Shown: positions 1 through 9,131, counted from the stretch's first letter. The stretch: DNA of 64,000 nt from Marivivens aquimaris (GCF_015220045.1 NZ_JADBGB010000001.1:1-64000); one strand, 5' to 3'. Notes: generated from the sequence alone by a model not told the origin. Made by a program: numbers and translations.

Positions 1-2
1 TC

Positions 3-35
3 GCCGCCGTCTACATCTGGGGCATGGCAGGCTAA
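3..35 (+). CDS. C-terminal end of an upstream gene, probably cytochrome c oxidase subunit III
   Basis: Only the last ten codons and a TAA stop lie in the window, ending VYIWGMAG. Aromatic 'YIWG' tails are typical of the last helix of cytochrome c oxidase subunit III. The surf1 oxidase-assembly gene follows directly, which fits a ctaE-surf1 order. With so few residues this is an inference from context. Confidence 0.4.
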   Translation, partial: AAVYIWGMAG

Positions 36-78
36 TCATTGCCGGCGGGTCTTGACCCTCCGCTCTGAAAGGACAATG

Positions 79-106
79 AACCGCGCGGAGCCAACTCCGC
101 GCGGTT
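79..106 (+). terminator. Rho-independent terminator between the upstream gene and surf1
   Basis: A 12-bp perfect stem (AACCGCGCGGAG paired with CTCCGCGCGGTT) closes a CCAA loop and runs into a short T-tract. It ends 19 bp before the surf1 ATG, so surf1 either has its own start signal or is reached by read-through. Confidence 0.75.
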
Positions 107-125
107 TTGCATGAGGAGACCGGAT

Positions 126-806
126 ATGAGCCGTCGTTTACTGTTTCTGCTGACCCTTGGGATCGGCGGTGTGGTGATCCTGATTTCGCTCGGCATGTGG
201 CAGATGCAACGGCTCGAATGGAAGCTCGGCATCATCGAAGAGATGGAATCGCGTCTGGTCGCCGATCCTGTAGTTCTGCCAGAAAACCCCGATCCGGTGA
301 CCGACGACTACAAACCGGTAGAGCTGACCGGCACACCGACGGGGCAGGAACTGCACGTCCTATCGTCCGGCACGATGGCGGGCACCGGCTACCGCGTCAT
401 CTCGCTCTGGGATGTGGACGGACGGAGCATCATGGTGGACGAGGGCATCCTGCCGCTCGAAGCCAAGGAGACCGCGCCTGCGACGAGCGAGCAGCGGATC
501 ATCGGTAACCTGATCTGGCCTGACGATGCGGCGGACAGCTCGCCCGCGCCCGATCTGGAAAAGAACATCTGGTTCGCCCGCGATGTGGCCCGCATGAGCG
601 ACACGCTGGACGCCGAACCGTTCATGGTTGCCCTTCGCGCATCGAGTGCGCCGGACCCTCGTGTCATCCCCGTGCCGGTCGATACGGTGAATATCCGCAA
701 CAACCATCTCGAATATGTCATCACATGGTTCAGTCTGGCCTTGGTCTGGGCGGTCATGTCCGTTTATTTCTTCATTCGCTCCGGCAAAGAATCCAAGAAG
801 GTTTAA
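126..806 (+). CDS. SURF1-family cytochrome c oxidase assembly protein
   Basis: A 226-residue inner-membrane protein of the SURF1 family, which helps insert heme a into cytochrome c oxidase subunit I. It has the two-helix SURF1 layout: a transmembrane segment near residues 5-27 followed by the signature GMWQMQRLEWK, a periplasmic domain, and a C-terminal helix introduced by LEYVITWFSLAL. The ATG at 126 is chosen over an in-frame ATG at 111 because GAGGAG sits just before it and the protein then begins MSRRLLFLL, a normal membrane-anchor start. thrC follows after 3 bp, so the two are probably cotranscribed. Confidence 0.93.
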   Translation: MSRRLLFLLTLGIGGVVILISLGMWQMQRLEWKLGIIEEMESRLVADPVVLPENPDPVTDDYKPVELTGTPTGQELHVLSSGTMAGTGYRVISLWDVDGRSIMVDEGILPLEAKETAPATSEQRIIGNLIWPDDAADSSPAPDLEKNIWFARDVARMSDTLDAEPFMVALRASSAPDPRVIPVPVDTVNIRNNHLEYVITWFSLALVWAVMSVYFFIRSGKESKKV

Positions 807-809
807 CCA

Positions 810-2207
810 ATGCGCTATATCTCGACCCGTGGACAGGCCCCCTCGCTGAGCTTCGAAGAAGCCATGATGACCGGCCTTGCCCGTGACGGCGGCCTCTATG
901 TGCCTGAAACCGTCCCGACCATGACGGCGGACGAGATCGCGGCGCTGGCTGGCAAATCCTACGAAGAGATCGCGTTTGCGGTGATGAAGCCGTTCATTGC
1001 GGACACCTTCACCGACGAAGAATTTCGCGAACTGATCGCCAAGGCTTACGGCAGCTTCGGTCACATCGCCCGCGCGCCGCTGGTGCAGCTCGCTCCGAAC
1101 CATTTCCTGCTGGAGCTGTTCCACGGCCCGACGCTGGCGTTCAAAGACTTCGCCATGCAGATCATCGGCCAGATGATGCAAGCCGCCCTCGCACGTTCGG
1201 GCAAGCGCATCACCATCGTCGGTGCGACTTCGGGCGACACGGGTTCGGCCGCGATCGAAGCGTTCCGCGGCCTCGATAACGTCGACGTCTTCATCATGTA
1301 CCCGCACGGCCGCGTGTCGGAAGTGCAGCGCCGCCAGATGACTACTTCGGTCGAGGACAACGTCCACGCGCTCGCCGTCGAAGGCGACTTCGATGACTGC
1401 CAGAGCAAGCTTAAGGACATGTTTAACGACTTCGATTTCCGTGACGAGGTTCACCTTGCGGGCGTCAACTCGATCAACTGGGGTCGCGTGCTGGCGCAGG
1501 TCGTGTACTACTTCTCGTCGGCTGTCAGCGTCGGCGCGCCGCACCGCAAGGTGTCCTTCACCGTGCCGACCGGCAATTTCGGTGACATTTTCGCGGGCTT
1601 CATCGCAAAGCAGATGGGCCTACCGATCGACCGCCTCGTGATCGCGACCAACCAGAACGACATCCTGCATCGTTGCATGGAATCGAACGATTACGCCAAG
1701 AAAGGCGTGAAGCCGTCGATCTCTCCCTCGATGGATATCGAAGTGTCGTCGAACTTCGAACGTGCCCTGTTCTGGGCGCACGACAAGGATGGCGCGGCGG
1801 TTTCGTCGCTGATGGATGAACTGAAAACCTCGGGTTCGTTCCGCATCTCGGACAACGCGATGGCTGCGCTCCGCGAGAACTACGACAGCGGTAAGGCTGA
1901 CGAGGAAACCACCTCGATCACCATCGCGTCGACCCTGACCGAGTCGGGCGAACTGCTCTGCCCGCACTCCGCCGTTGGCGTCCACGTGGGCTATGCGCAC
2001 CAGCGTCATAACCCCGAAGTGCCGATGATCACCCTCGCCACCGCGCATCCGGCCAAGTTCCCCGATGCCGTTGAAAATGCGTCGGGTATTCGTCCGCCTC
2101 TTCCCCCGCGCATGGCCGACCTGTATGAACGTTCGGAACGGGTAACGCAGGTGCCGAACGACCTTGCGGCCCTACAGGCAATCATCCGGGAGCGTCGCGC
2201 GCGTTGA
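810..2207 (+). CDS. thrC: Threonine synthase
   Basis: A 465-residue PLP enzyme that converts O-phosphohomoserine to threonine, the last step of threonine synthesis in the cytoplasm. The PLP lysine lies in HGPTLAFKDFAMQ (Lys112), and the phosphate-binding loop is GATSGDTGSAA. The N-terminal start MRYISTRG and full length match the long ThrC class of proteobacteria. It starts 3 bp after surf1, and its stop overlaps the TTG start of the following peptidase, so surf1-thrC-peptidase-acetyltransferase form a tight operon. Confidence 0.96.
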   Translation: MRYISTRGQAPSLSFEEAMMTGLARDGGLYVPETVPTMTADEIAALAGKSYEEIAFAVMKPFIADTFTDEEFRELIAKAYGSFGHIARAPLVQLAPNHFLLELFHGPTLAFKDFAMQIIGQMMQAALARSGKRITIVGATSGDTGSAAIEAFRGLDNVDVFIMYPHGRVSEVQRRQMTTSVEDNVHALAVEGDFDDCQSKLKDMFNDFDFRDEVHLAGVNSINWGRVLAQVVYYFSSAVSVGAPHRKVSFTVPTGNFGDIFAGFIAKQMGLPIDRLVIATNQNDILHRCMESNDYAKKGVKPSISPSMDIEVSSNFERALFWAHDKDGAAVSSLMDELKTSGSFRISDNAMAALRENYDSGKADEETTSITIASTLTESGELLCPHSAVGVHVGYAHQRHNPEVPMITLATAHPAKFPDAVENASGIRPPLPPRMADLYERSERVTQVPNDLAALQAIIRERRAR

Positions 2208-3469
2208 CTATCCGCACCCACACCCTGAAGAACGGGTTCCGTATCGCAACTGAAACCATGCCGGGGCTGAAGTCGGCCTCGATCGGCGTATGGGTCATGG
2301 CGGGCGCTCGCAACGAGCGGATCGAACAGAACGGTATTGCGCACTTCCTCGAACACATGGCGTTCAAGGGCACCAAGAAGCGCACTGCCCTGCAAATCGC
2401 CGAAGCGATCGAGGACGTAGGCGGTTATATCAACGCCTACACCAGCCGCGAGATGACGGCCTATTACGCCCGCGTGCTCGAAGAGGACGTGCGGCTGGGG
2501 CTGGATATCATCGGCGATATCCTCATCAATCCGGTGTTCAACCCGCATGACGTCGACGTCGAGCGGTCGGTGATCCTTCAGGAAATCGGTCTGTCATACG
2601 ACACGCCCGACGACATCGTGTTCGATTGGCTGCAAGAGGCTGCCTATCCCGATCAGCCGCTGGGCCGCACGATCCTCGGCCCGTCCGAGCGTGTGTCGGC
2701 GTTCCAGTCGGTCGATCTGTCGGGCTTCATGTCCGAGCAGTATCTGCCAGAGAACATGATCCTCGCCGCCGCCGGTGCGGTCGATCACGACGAGATTGTC
2801 GCGCAGGCCGAAGAGATCTTCGGCGATCTGAAGCCTAAAGGCTCGCGTCTGGCCTACACGCCCGCTGCATTCAGCGGCGGTGAGCGCCGCGAGTTGAAAG
2901 CTCTGGAGCAGGTCCACTTCACGCTGGGCTTCGAAGCGCCGAACTACCTTGATGACGAGATCTACACCGCGCAGATCTATTCGTCGGCGATGGGCGGGGG
3001 CATTTCCAGCCGCCTGTTTCAAGAAATCCGCGAAAACCGTGGCCTGTGCTATTCGATCTTCGCGCAGATGGGAGCCTATGCCGACACCGGCATGATGACG
3101 CTCTATGCGGGGACCTCGGGGGATCAGATCGGCAACCTTGCCGAACTGACCATCGACGAGATGAAGCGCGCCGTCGGCTCGTTGACCGAGACCGAGGTTG
3201 CGCGTGCGCGTGCGCAGATGAAGGCGAGCCTGTTGATGGGGCTGGAAAGCCCGTCGAGCCGTGCCGAACGTCTGGCTCACATGCTGCATTCCAAGAACCG
3301 CATTATTGGGCTCGATGAAGTTGTCGAGCATGTCGACAACGTCACGGTCGAAAAGGTCAACGCCTTCGCAGAGCAGATGGCGAGCGAGGCTGCGACCGCG
3401 ATGGCGATCTACGGTCCGGGCCAGAAGGCTCCGACGCTCGAAGAATTACGCGCGAGGCTGGCTGCCTGA
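2204..3469 (+). CDS. M16-family zinc peptidase (processing-peptidase-like)
   Basis: A 421-residue M16 metallopeptidase related to the beta subunit of mitochondrial processing peptidase. The inverted zinc motif HFLEH (His47, Glu50, His51) is intact, followed by MAFKGT, and the distal glutamate region is present. The C-terminal half is the non-catalytic M16 domain with the typical GGGISSRLFQEIRE. Start is TTG at 2204, overlapping the thrC stop by one frame shift, which implies translational coupling; no ATG lies nearer. Substrate is unknown. The thrC-M16 order is common in related alphaproteobacteria. Confidence 0.92.
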   Translation: MTIRTHTLKNGFRIATETMPGLKSASIGVWVMAGARNERIEQNGIAHFLEHMAFKGTKKRTALQIAEAIEDVGGYINAYTSREMTAYYARVLEEDVRLGLDIIGDILINPVFNPHDVDVERSVILQEIGLSYDTPDDIVFDWLQEAAYPDQPLGRTILGPSERVSAFQSVDLSGFMSEQYLPENMILAAAGAVDHDEIVAQAEEIFGDLKPKGSRLAYTPAAFSGGERRELKALEQVHFTLGFEAPNYLDDEIYTAQIYSSAMGGGISSRLFQEIRENRGLCYSIFAQMGAYADTGMMTLYAGTSGDQIGNLAELTIDEMKRAVGSLTETEVARARAQMKASLLMGLESPSSRAERLAHMLHSKNRIIGLDEVVEHVDNVTVEKVNAFAEQMASEAATAMAIYGPGQKAPTLEELRARLAA

Positions 3470-4053
3470 TGCTCGCACGCAAGCGGAAAGTCCGGCTCGA
3501 GACAGAGCGCCTGACACTCCGCCCGCCGGAGCATGGCGATTGGCGTGCGTGGTCGGAATTGCGTCACCAGAGCCGCGCGTTTCTGACCCCGTGGGAGCCG
3601 ACTTGGGCTGACGATCACCTGTCGCGCAAGGCGTTCACCAACCGTGTATACTGGTCCCAGCGGTCCATCGCCAACCAGACGGCGATGCCGCTGTTTCTGA
3701 TCCGCCGTGAAGACCAACAGCTTGTAGGCGCGATCACGCTCGACAATATTCGCCGTGGACCTGCGCAATCGGGCACGACCGGCTATTGGACCGGCGAGAA
3801 GTTTGCGCGGATGGGCTATATGCGCGAGGCGATCCTCGCTGTCGTGCACTACGCCTTTGTCGATCTGGACCTGAGCCGGATCGAGGCAGGATGTCTGCCC
3901 GAAAACGCGCCGTCGCGCCGTCTGCTGGAAAGCTGCGGGTACAAGTACGAAGGCGTGGCCCAGAGTTATTTGCAGATCAACGGGCGTTGGCGAAACCACG
4001 TGCTCTACGCCAATTTGCGTGCCGACCGTCGGGGACGCACCGACGTCGGTTAA
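3469..4053 (+). CDS. RimJ/RimL-type GNAT N-acetyltransferase
   Basis: A 194-residue GNAT acetyltransferase of the ribosomal-protein-acetylating RimJ/RimL type. It starts with the family's ETERLTLRPPEHGD strand and ends in the GNAT C-terminus LESCGYKYEGVAQSYLQING. The acetyl-CoA binding segment is near GYWTGEKFARMGYMREA. The ATG overlaps the peptidase stop (TGATG), so it is coupled to that gene and is probably last in the operon. Acceptor substrate cannot be told from sequence. Confidence 0.88.
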   Translation: MLARKRKVRLETERLTLRPPEHGDWRAWSELRHQSRAFLTPWEPTWADDHLSRKAFTNRVYWSQRSIANQTAMPLFLIRREDQQLVGAITLDNIRRGPAQSGTTGYWTGEKFARMGYMREAILAVVHYAFVDLDLSRIEAGCLPENAPSRRLLESCGYKYEGVAQSYLQINGRWRNHVLYANLRADRRGRTDVG

Positions 4054-4103
4054 GGGGGGCGCTGCCCCCTCGGCCTTGCGGCCTCACCCCCGGGATATTT
4101 GGA
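4054..4103. repeat. GC-rich Rhodobacteraceae-type intergenic dyad element
   Basis: Directly after the acetyltransferase stop come two nested dyads, GGGGGC..GCCCCC and GGCC-ttgc-GGCC, followed by ACCCCCGGGATATTTGG. Elements of this form, ending in a CCCCGGGATATTT-like tail, are a familiar intergenic repeat in Rhodobacteraceae genomes. It may end transcription of the operon and also gives the next gene its upstream region. Family membership is from memory. Confidence 0.55.
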
Positions 4104-4124
4104 GCACAAAGGCAGGAGGCCCCG

Positions 4125-5537
4125 ATGCTGAACGATGCGACCCCTGAATTCATTGCAGGACTGGTGGAGGCGCTTGGGCAGGACCTCGTGATTGCCGATA
4201 GCGAGAAGTACCTGAAAGAGCCGCGCGGTCGGTGGACGGGTCGCGGAACCGTGCTGGCGCCGCGAAACACCGAGGCCGTTGCTGCTATCGTGAAGGCGTG
4301 TTCCGAGGCAGGCGTGGGGATTGTGCCCTACGGCGGCGGCACGGGCGTTGTTGGTGGTCAGGTGTCTGGCGAGGGCGCGGTGCCTGTGGTGCTGAGCCTT
4401 GAGCGGATGAACTCCATCCGCGAGGTTTTCCCGACCGAGAACGTGCTGGTCTGTGACGCGGGTTGTATTCTCGCGGACGTGCAGGCGGCTGCGGCGGATG
4501 TCGGGCGTCTTTTTCCGCTGTCGCTCGCGTCGGAAGGCACCGCGCGGATTGGCGGGCTGCTTGGCACCAATGCGGGCGGGTTGAACGTGCTGCGCTACGG
4601 CAATGCGCGGGCGCAGGTTCTGGGGCTTGAGGTCGTGACGGCTGCAGGTGAGGTCTGGAACGGTCTGACGCGGCTGCGCAAGGACAACACCGGTTATGAT
4701 CTGCGCGATTTGTTGATCGGGGCGGAAGGGACGCTCGGGGTTATCACGGCGGCTGCGTTGAAGCTGGTGCCGCAACCTGTTTCGAACGGGACGGCGGTGA
4801 TGGTCGTGCCTTCGCCGAAGGCAGCGCTGGATTTGCTGGCGCTGGCGCAGGCGCGGATTGGTGAGGGGATTTCGGGGTTTGAATTGATGAACCGTCAGGG
4901 TTTGCGGTTCATGGACGAGACCGGTGTCGACTTCGCGAAACCGTTCGAGGAACTGCCCGAGTGGTCGGTGCTGATCGACCTTGGGCTGGCCGAAGGGCAG
5001 TCTCCGCAGGATGCACTCGAAGGGCTGTTTGTGGCTGCGATGGAGCAGGGGCTGGTGTCCGATGGTGCGGTGGCCCAGAGCGAGGCGCAGCGCGCGGCCT
5101 TCTGGAGCATTCGCGAGAACATTCCCGAGGGCAATCGCCGCATCGGGTCGATTTCGTCGCATGATATCTCTATCCCGTTGTCGCTGATCCCTGACTATAT
5201 CGCCGAAGCACCGGGCGTTCTGGCCAAGGTCGGTGATTTCCGCATCAACTGTTTCGGCCACTTGGGCGACGGCAATCTGCATTACAACGTCTTCCCTGCC
5301 GAGGGGCGAACGCGCGACGAATACGATCATCTGAAGACCGCCGTGAAAGACACGATCCACGATCTGGTCGCGAAATACGAGGGGTCGTTCAGCGCAGAGC
5401 ATGGAGTGGGGCGCTTCAAGGTCGCGGACCTTGAGAAATATGCGGACCCGCAAAAGCTGGCGATGATGAAGGCGATCAAGCACGCGCTTGACCCGAAGGG
5501 CATCATGAACCCTGGCGCGGTGTTGCGGCCGCTTTAA
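4125..5537 (+). CDS. FAD-binding oxidase of the GlcD / D-2-hydroxyacid dehydrogenase family
   Basis: A 470-residue flavoprotein of the VAO/PCMH fold related to D-lactate, D-2-hydroxyglutarate and glycolate (GlcD) dehydrogenases. The N-terminal FAD domain has VPYGGGTGVVGGQV and GTARIGGLLGTNAGG. The C-terminal domain has the metal and substrate histidines in FGHLGDGNLHYNVF and the end motif SAEHGVGRFK. The reading frame is open farther upstream, but ATG 4125 is preceded by GGCAGGAGGC and gives the family's usual length. The exact hydroxyacid substrate is not determined. Its stop overlaps the convergent HAD gene by 4 bp. Confidence 0.9.
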   Translation: MLNDATPEFIAGLVEALGQDLVIADSEKYLKEPRGRWTGRGTVLAPRNTEAVAAIVKACSEAGVGIVPYGGGTGVVGGQVSGEGAVPVVLSLERMNSIREVFPTENVLVCDAGCILADVQAAAADVGRLFPLSLASEGTARIGGLLGTNAGGLNVLRYGNARAQVLGLEVVTAAGEVWNGLTRLRKDNTGYDLRDLLIGAEGTLGVITAAALKLVPQPVSNGTAVMVVPSPKAALDLLALAQARIGEGISGFELMNRQGLRFMDETGVDFAKPFEELPEWSVLIDLGLAEGQSPQDALEGLFVAAMEQGLVSDGAVAQSEAQRAAFWSIRENIPEGNRRIGSISSHDISIPLSLIPDYIAEAPGVLAKVGDFRINCFGHLGDGNLHYNVFPAEGRTRDEYDHLKTAVKDTIHDLVAKYEGSFSAEHGVGRFKVADLEKYADPQKLAMMKAIKHALDPKGIMNPGAVLRPL

Positions 5538-6745
5538 TCGGCAAAACCGGAGGCGGCGAGTTCGCTTTCGATGAGCGCGAGGACTTCGCGCGGGGTTCTG
5601 ACCTCGTGGTCGGCTTTGTCCATCGGGTCCTGCGATGTGCGGTCGTAGCGGTCGTTCCAGTTCAGCCAGACCGTGCCGATGCCGAGCCGTCGCGCGCCGC
5701 GAATGTCGCGGTGGAGGTTGTTGCCGACCATCAGGATGCCGCTCGCGTCCTCGCGGCGGAGGCCAAGCTTACGCATGGCATCAATGAACATGAGCGGGTG
5801 GGGCTTGGTAACTCCGACCGTTTCGGAGATCGCGCGAGCGTCGAAATAATCGTAAAAACCGAGCGCGCCGTGGACATTCCGGAAGCTCTCCACCCGACCA
5901 TCGGCAACGAGCGCCGTTGGAACGCGGCCCCGAAGAGCTTCCATGAGGTCGAGTGCGCCGTCGATCGGCTCGGCGCTGAGAACGAGGCCGTCGTGGTGAG
6001 GGTCGAACACTTCTGTCATCTCGTTGATGAGGGTGTCGCCACTGTCGAGGAAGACGGCTTTGAGACCTCGCCTGCGACTGCGGAGGTCTTCGCACTGGTC
6101 GCGGATGATGCGTGGGATTTCCAGCGCGAGTTCGTCCCAGCTCACAAAGCGGGCCTCATTGAGGGGAGCGACGCGGGTGAATTCGAACGTTGGCGTAGGG
6201 CGGAGCGAGCGAAGGTCTTCGCGAACGAGGAATTGATCATACGGCGTCACGAAGCTGAGCTGCGCGGCGAACATGCCGTTCATCAAGATGCCAGTAGCGT
6301 CTTCTTCCGAAGCGCTGGTACACCTAAGGGCCTTGATGGCGTCAGGCGTTGAGGCAAACATGCGCTTGCCCGGTACGCCGTAGATCACTGGCCGACCGTC
6401 GGTCCATTCGGCATCAGGAAGGTCGATCACCCCGCCGTGGGCGCTTGCCGAAACGGAAAGGCCATTGCCGTCCGCATCGACTGCGATCCAGATGTGTTCA
6501 AGATCGTAGTTGTGTGGGGTGTCCCCCGCCCACCAGATCGCGAACTCCAGCACGCAGCTTGTGCCGTTCGGCCCAGTGGGAATGTGGGGGCAACTGGGCG
6601 ACGGCTCCCCGACCGAGAGCCGTGTCACGCCAACGGTATCGGGGGCAAACGGCTCGCCACTGTCCAACATCAGAACAGGCGCCAGCTTGCGGGCGAGGTG
6701 AGCCGTTGCGGTGTCCAGTTCTTCGGGACGGTGCAGGGTGGTCAT
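5534..6745 (-). CDS. HAD-like hydrolase with an extra N-terminal domain
   Basis: A 403-residue protein. The C-terminal part (about residue 228 on) is a HAD-fold domain: motif I VFLDSGDTL (Asp234), a lysine motif in GVTKPHP, and motif IV in ILMVGNNLHRDIRGARR. In motif I the residue two after the nucleophile is Gly236 rather than the Asp that serves as acid/base in HAD phosphatases. The N-terminal ~220 residues form a separate domain with YDLEHIWIAVDADG and RPVIYGVPGKRMFA, not assigned here. ATG 6745 has AGGAG five bases upstream. Reaction unknown. Confidence 0.72.
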   Translation of the reverse strand: MTTLHRPEELDTATAHLARKLAPVLMLDSGEPFAPDTVGVTRLSVGEPSPSCPHIPTGPNGTSCVLEFAIWWAGDTPHNYDLEHIWIAVDADGNGLSVSASAHGGVIDLPDAEWTDGRPVIYGVPGKRMFASTPDAIKALRCTSASEEDATGILMNGMFAAQLSFVTPYDQFLVREDLRSLRPTPTFEFTRVAPLNEARFVSWDELALEIPRIIRDQCEDLRSRRRGLKAVFLDSGDTLINEMTEVFDPHHDGLVLSAEPIDGALDLMEALRGRVPTALVADGRVESFRNVHGALGFYDYFDARAISETVGVTKPHPLMFIDAMRKLGLRREDASGILMVGNNLHRDIRGARRLGIGTVWLNWNDRYDRTSQDPMDKADHEVRTPREVLALIESELAASGFAD

Positions 6746-6785
6746 CAAGTCTCCTCAAGATTTGGCAGCCACTCTGTGGTTCGGA

Positions 6786-7316
6786 TCAGGCGCCTTCGAA
6801 TTCGCAGATCGTATGGACGTCGATATTCATGCTAGCCAGCGCCTTGCGCCCGCCAAGCTCTGGCAGGTCCACGACGAATGCGCAGGCGACGACTTCCGCG
6901 CCGAGACGTTCGACCAGCTTGATCCCCGCCGCAGCGGTGCCGCCCGTGGCCAGAAGGTCGTCTACGATCAGAACGCGCTCACCGGCTTTGAGGGCGTCGT
7001 CGTGCATCTCGACCGTCGCTTCGCCGTATTCCAGCGTGTAGTCTTGCGAGATCACTTTGCCTGGGAGTTTGCCCTTTTTGCGCACGGGCACGAAGCCCAC
7101 GGCTAGTTGGTGCGCCACCGCGCCGCCGAGGATGAAGCCACGCGCCTCAAGGCCGATCACCTTGTCGATCTGCACGTCCATATAGGGATAGACGAGTTGG
7201 TCCACGGCCATGCGAAACCCGCGCGGATCGCTGAACAGCGTGGTCACGTCGCGGAACATGATGCCTTCGTGGGGGAAGTCGGGAATGGTGCGGATGTAAT
7301 CTTTGACGTTTTTCAT
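6786..7316 (-). CDS. apt: Adenine phosphoribosyltransferase
   Basis: A 176-residue PRTase that joins adenine and PRPP to make AMP. Diagnostic features are the start [19 protein letters not shown], the flexible-loop region [17 protein letters not shown], and the PRPP-binding motif [13 protein letters not shown]. Length matches bacterial Apt. It follows mtnP on the same strand after about 57 bp. MtnP releases adenine and Apt recycles it, so the pair makes a short methylthioadenosine-to-AMP salvage route. Confidence 0.96.
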   Translation of the reverse strand: MKNVKDYIRTIPDFPHEGIMFRDVTTLFSDPRGFRMAVDQLVYPYMDVQIDKVIGLEARGFILGGAVAHQLAVGFVPVRKKGKLPGKVISQDYTLEYGEATVEMHDDALKAGERVLIVDDLLATGGTAAAGIKLVERLGAEVVACAFVVDLPELGGRKALASMNIDVHTICEFEGA

Positions 7317-7373
7317 GGCCAGATCCTTTGGTCCTTACAGAGGCGAGGTATCAGCCCAGAACCCGCCCCGCAA

Positions 7374-8453
7374 TCATTCCAGCAGGTCAGCTAACTTCAC
7401 ACCGAGAACTTCAGCAATCTTTGCCGCCGTATCTAGGCGCGGAGAATTCGACCGGCCGTTGATAATATCGTAGATGGCGGTTCGGCTCAGCCCACAAGAC
7501 GCGGCAAGAGTGCCTGCATTGTGTGTCGGGTGGTCCTTCAGGATTGCTTGGATGTTAGCAACGAAAACACTGTTCACGCCTTTCTCCCCAAGCACCCGCC
7601 CCGCAATCACCCGCAGTTTCTCGATCATCTCTGGGTCGCGCTTATCGGGCGCAGTCATGATCGCGTATTCGAGCGCGGTGTCGCAGCCGCAGGGGCAGGG
7701 CGTGCGGTCGGCGGGGAGCTGCGCGGGGAAGGCGGCGACGGTGTCGACGGCCTTGGTCGAGTTGCCCTTGAGCGTGGCGATAACGTCGGACACATCGACC
7801 GCGCCGTGGTCGGGGTGCCAGCTGTCGTAGTCGGTGACCATGGCAATGGAGGCGTAGCAGAGCTCTGCCTCGCGGGCGAGCTTCGCCTCGGGCATATTGG
7901 TCATGCCGATCACGTCGCAGCCCCATGCGCGGTACATGTGGCTTTCGGCGGCAGAGCTGAACTGCGGCCCTTCCATCGCGAGGTAGGTGCCGCCCTTGTG
8001 GACGGTCACGCCCGCGCTGTCGGCAGCGGCAACGGCAGCGTCCATCAGGCGCGCGCAGGTCGGATGGGCGACCGAAACGTGGGCGACAAGGCCGGGGCCG
8101 AAAAAGGTTTTCTCGCGCGCGAAGGTGCGGTCGATGAACTGGTCGACGATCACGAAATCACCGGGGGCCATTTCTTCGCGGAACGATCCGCAGGCGGAGA
8201 CGCTGAACACATCCGTCACGCCCATCATTTTGAGCGCGGCGATGTTGGCACGGTAGTTCACCGTGCTCGGCGTCTGGACGTGACCGCGCCCGTGGCGGGG
8301 CAGGAACACCATCGGGGTGCCGTTGTAGGTGCCGGTCAGCAGATCGTCGGAGGGCATTCCCCACGGCGTTTCGACCGTGACCCAATCGCGATCCTCAAGG
8401 CCCGCGATGTCATAAACGCCCGATCCACCGATGATCCCGATCTTTGTCTGCAT
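7374..8453 (-). CDS. mtnP: S-methyl-5'-thioadenosine phosphorylase fused to a C-terminal XRE helix-turn-helix
   Basis: 359 residues. Residues 1 to about 290 are a complete MTA phosphorylase: IGIIGGSGVYDI, phosphate-binding PRHGRGH, TPSTVNYRANIAALK, and the substrate loop MEGPQFSSAAESHMYR. MtnP normally ends near AGRVL, but here the frame continues without a stop into about 67 residues that form an XRE-type HTH (TLAASCGLSRTAIYDIING, then IAEVLGVKLADLLE). A GTG at 7575-7577 with GGGGAG six bases upstream could start the HTH part separately. Start ATG 8453 follows AGGGTG. The fusion is unusual and could also reflect a lost stop codon. Confidence 0.9.
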   Translation of the reverse strand: MQTKIGIIGGSGVYDIAGLEDRDWVTVETPWGMPSDDLLTGTYNGTPMVFLPRHGRGHVQTPSTVNYRANIAALKMMGVTDVFSVSACGSFREEMAPGDFVIVDQFIDRTFAREKTFFGPGLVAHVSVAHPTCARLMDAAVAAADSAGVTVHKGGTYLAMEGPQFSSAAESHMYRAWGCDVIGMTNMPEAKLAREAELCYASIAMVTDYDSWHPDHGAVDVSDVIATLKGNSTKAVDTVAAFPAQLPADRTPCPCGCDTALEYAIMTAPDKRDPEMIEKLRVIAGRVLGEKGVNSVFVANIQAILKDHPTHNAGTLAASCGLSRTAIYDIINGRSNSPRLDTAAKIAEVLGVKLADLLE

Positions 8454-8519
8454 GATGCACCCTATGGTTGTGTCCTGCGCCCACGTTGCCCAAGGCGTGG
8501 ATACGGCGCAAGGCAAAGA

Positions 8520-9131
8520 TTACTTTTTGTCGTCGGGGCGGGTCAGCGAGAAGACCTCTTTGACCACGGCGTAATCACGGTAGCCCAGACGGGACAGCGG
8601 CTGGAAGCTGGTCACGTCGAAAACGCCGTCGATGACGCAGTCGTCGCGCATGTGGATGCCGATGACCTCGCCAAAGACCGCGTGGCTGCTTTTACCTTCA
8701 AGCTGCACGATCTGCGTCATGCGGCATTCAAGCGAGGCTGGGGCTTTGGCGACGCGGCCGCAGGGGATGGTTTCGCACTCCATATGATCGATGCCTGCCG
8801 CTTCGAATTCGTTGATGTGAGCGGGGTGGCTGGCAGAGGTCGCGTTCATCAGATCGCGCGAGGCAAAGTCCACGATATTGACGCAGAACACGCCGGTTTC
8901 GCGGATGTTGGACAGGGTGTCCTTTCCGAAATCGCGGTCGGCCTTGGAGCCGTTGGCGGCAAACATCACCTGCGGCGGCTCGTAAGCAACGGCATTGAAG
9001 AACGAATACGGCGCGAGGTTATCGAGCCCGTTATTCCCGCGGGTCGAAATCCATCCGATCGGACGCGGGGATACAATTGCGCTGAACGGATTGTGCGGCA
9101 GGCCGTGGCCCTCGGTCGGTTTATAGAACAT
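8520..9131 (-). CDS. Flavin reductase family protein (FMN-binding split barrel)
   Basis: A 203-residue protein with the flavin-reductase split-barrel signature: PFSAIVSPRPIGWISTRG near the N-terminus, LAPYSFFNAVAYEPPQVMFA, and the mid-domain ETGVFCVNIVDF. These proteins bind FMN and usually reduce it with NAD(P)H for a partner oxygenase or catalyse related redox steps. The ATG at 9131 (MFYKPTEGHGL) is preferred; an upstream extension in frame lacks family resemblance. It lies upstream of mtnP on the same strand with 66 bp between, but nothing ties it to MTA salvage. Confidence 0.87.
   Translation of the reverse strand: MFYKPTEGHGLPHNPFSAIVSPRPIGWISTRGNNGLDNLAPYSFFNAVAYEPPQVMFAANGSKADRDFGKDTLSNIRETGVFCVNIVDFASRDLMNATSASHPAHINEFEAAGIDHMECETIPCGRVAKAPASLECRMTQIVQLEGKSSHAVFGEVIGIHMRDDCVIDGVFDVTSFQPLSRLGYRDYAVVKEVFSLTRPDDKK

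Noticed and set aside
4050..5483. A 477-codon minus-strand frame
   Set aside because: Antisense to the FAD-binding oxidase; Arg/His-rich composition of a shadow frame.
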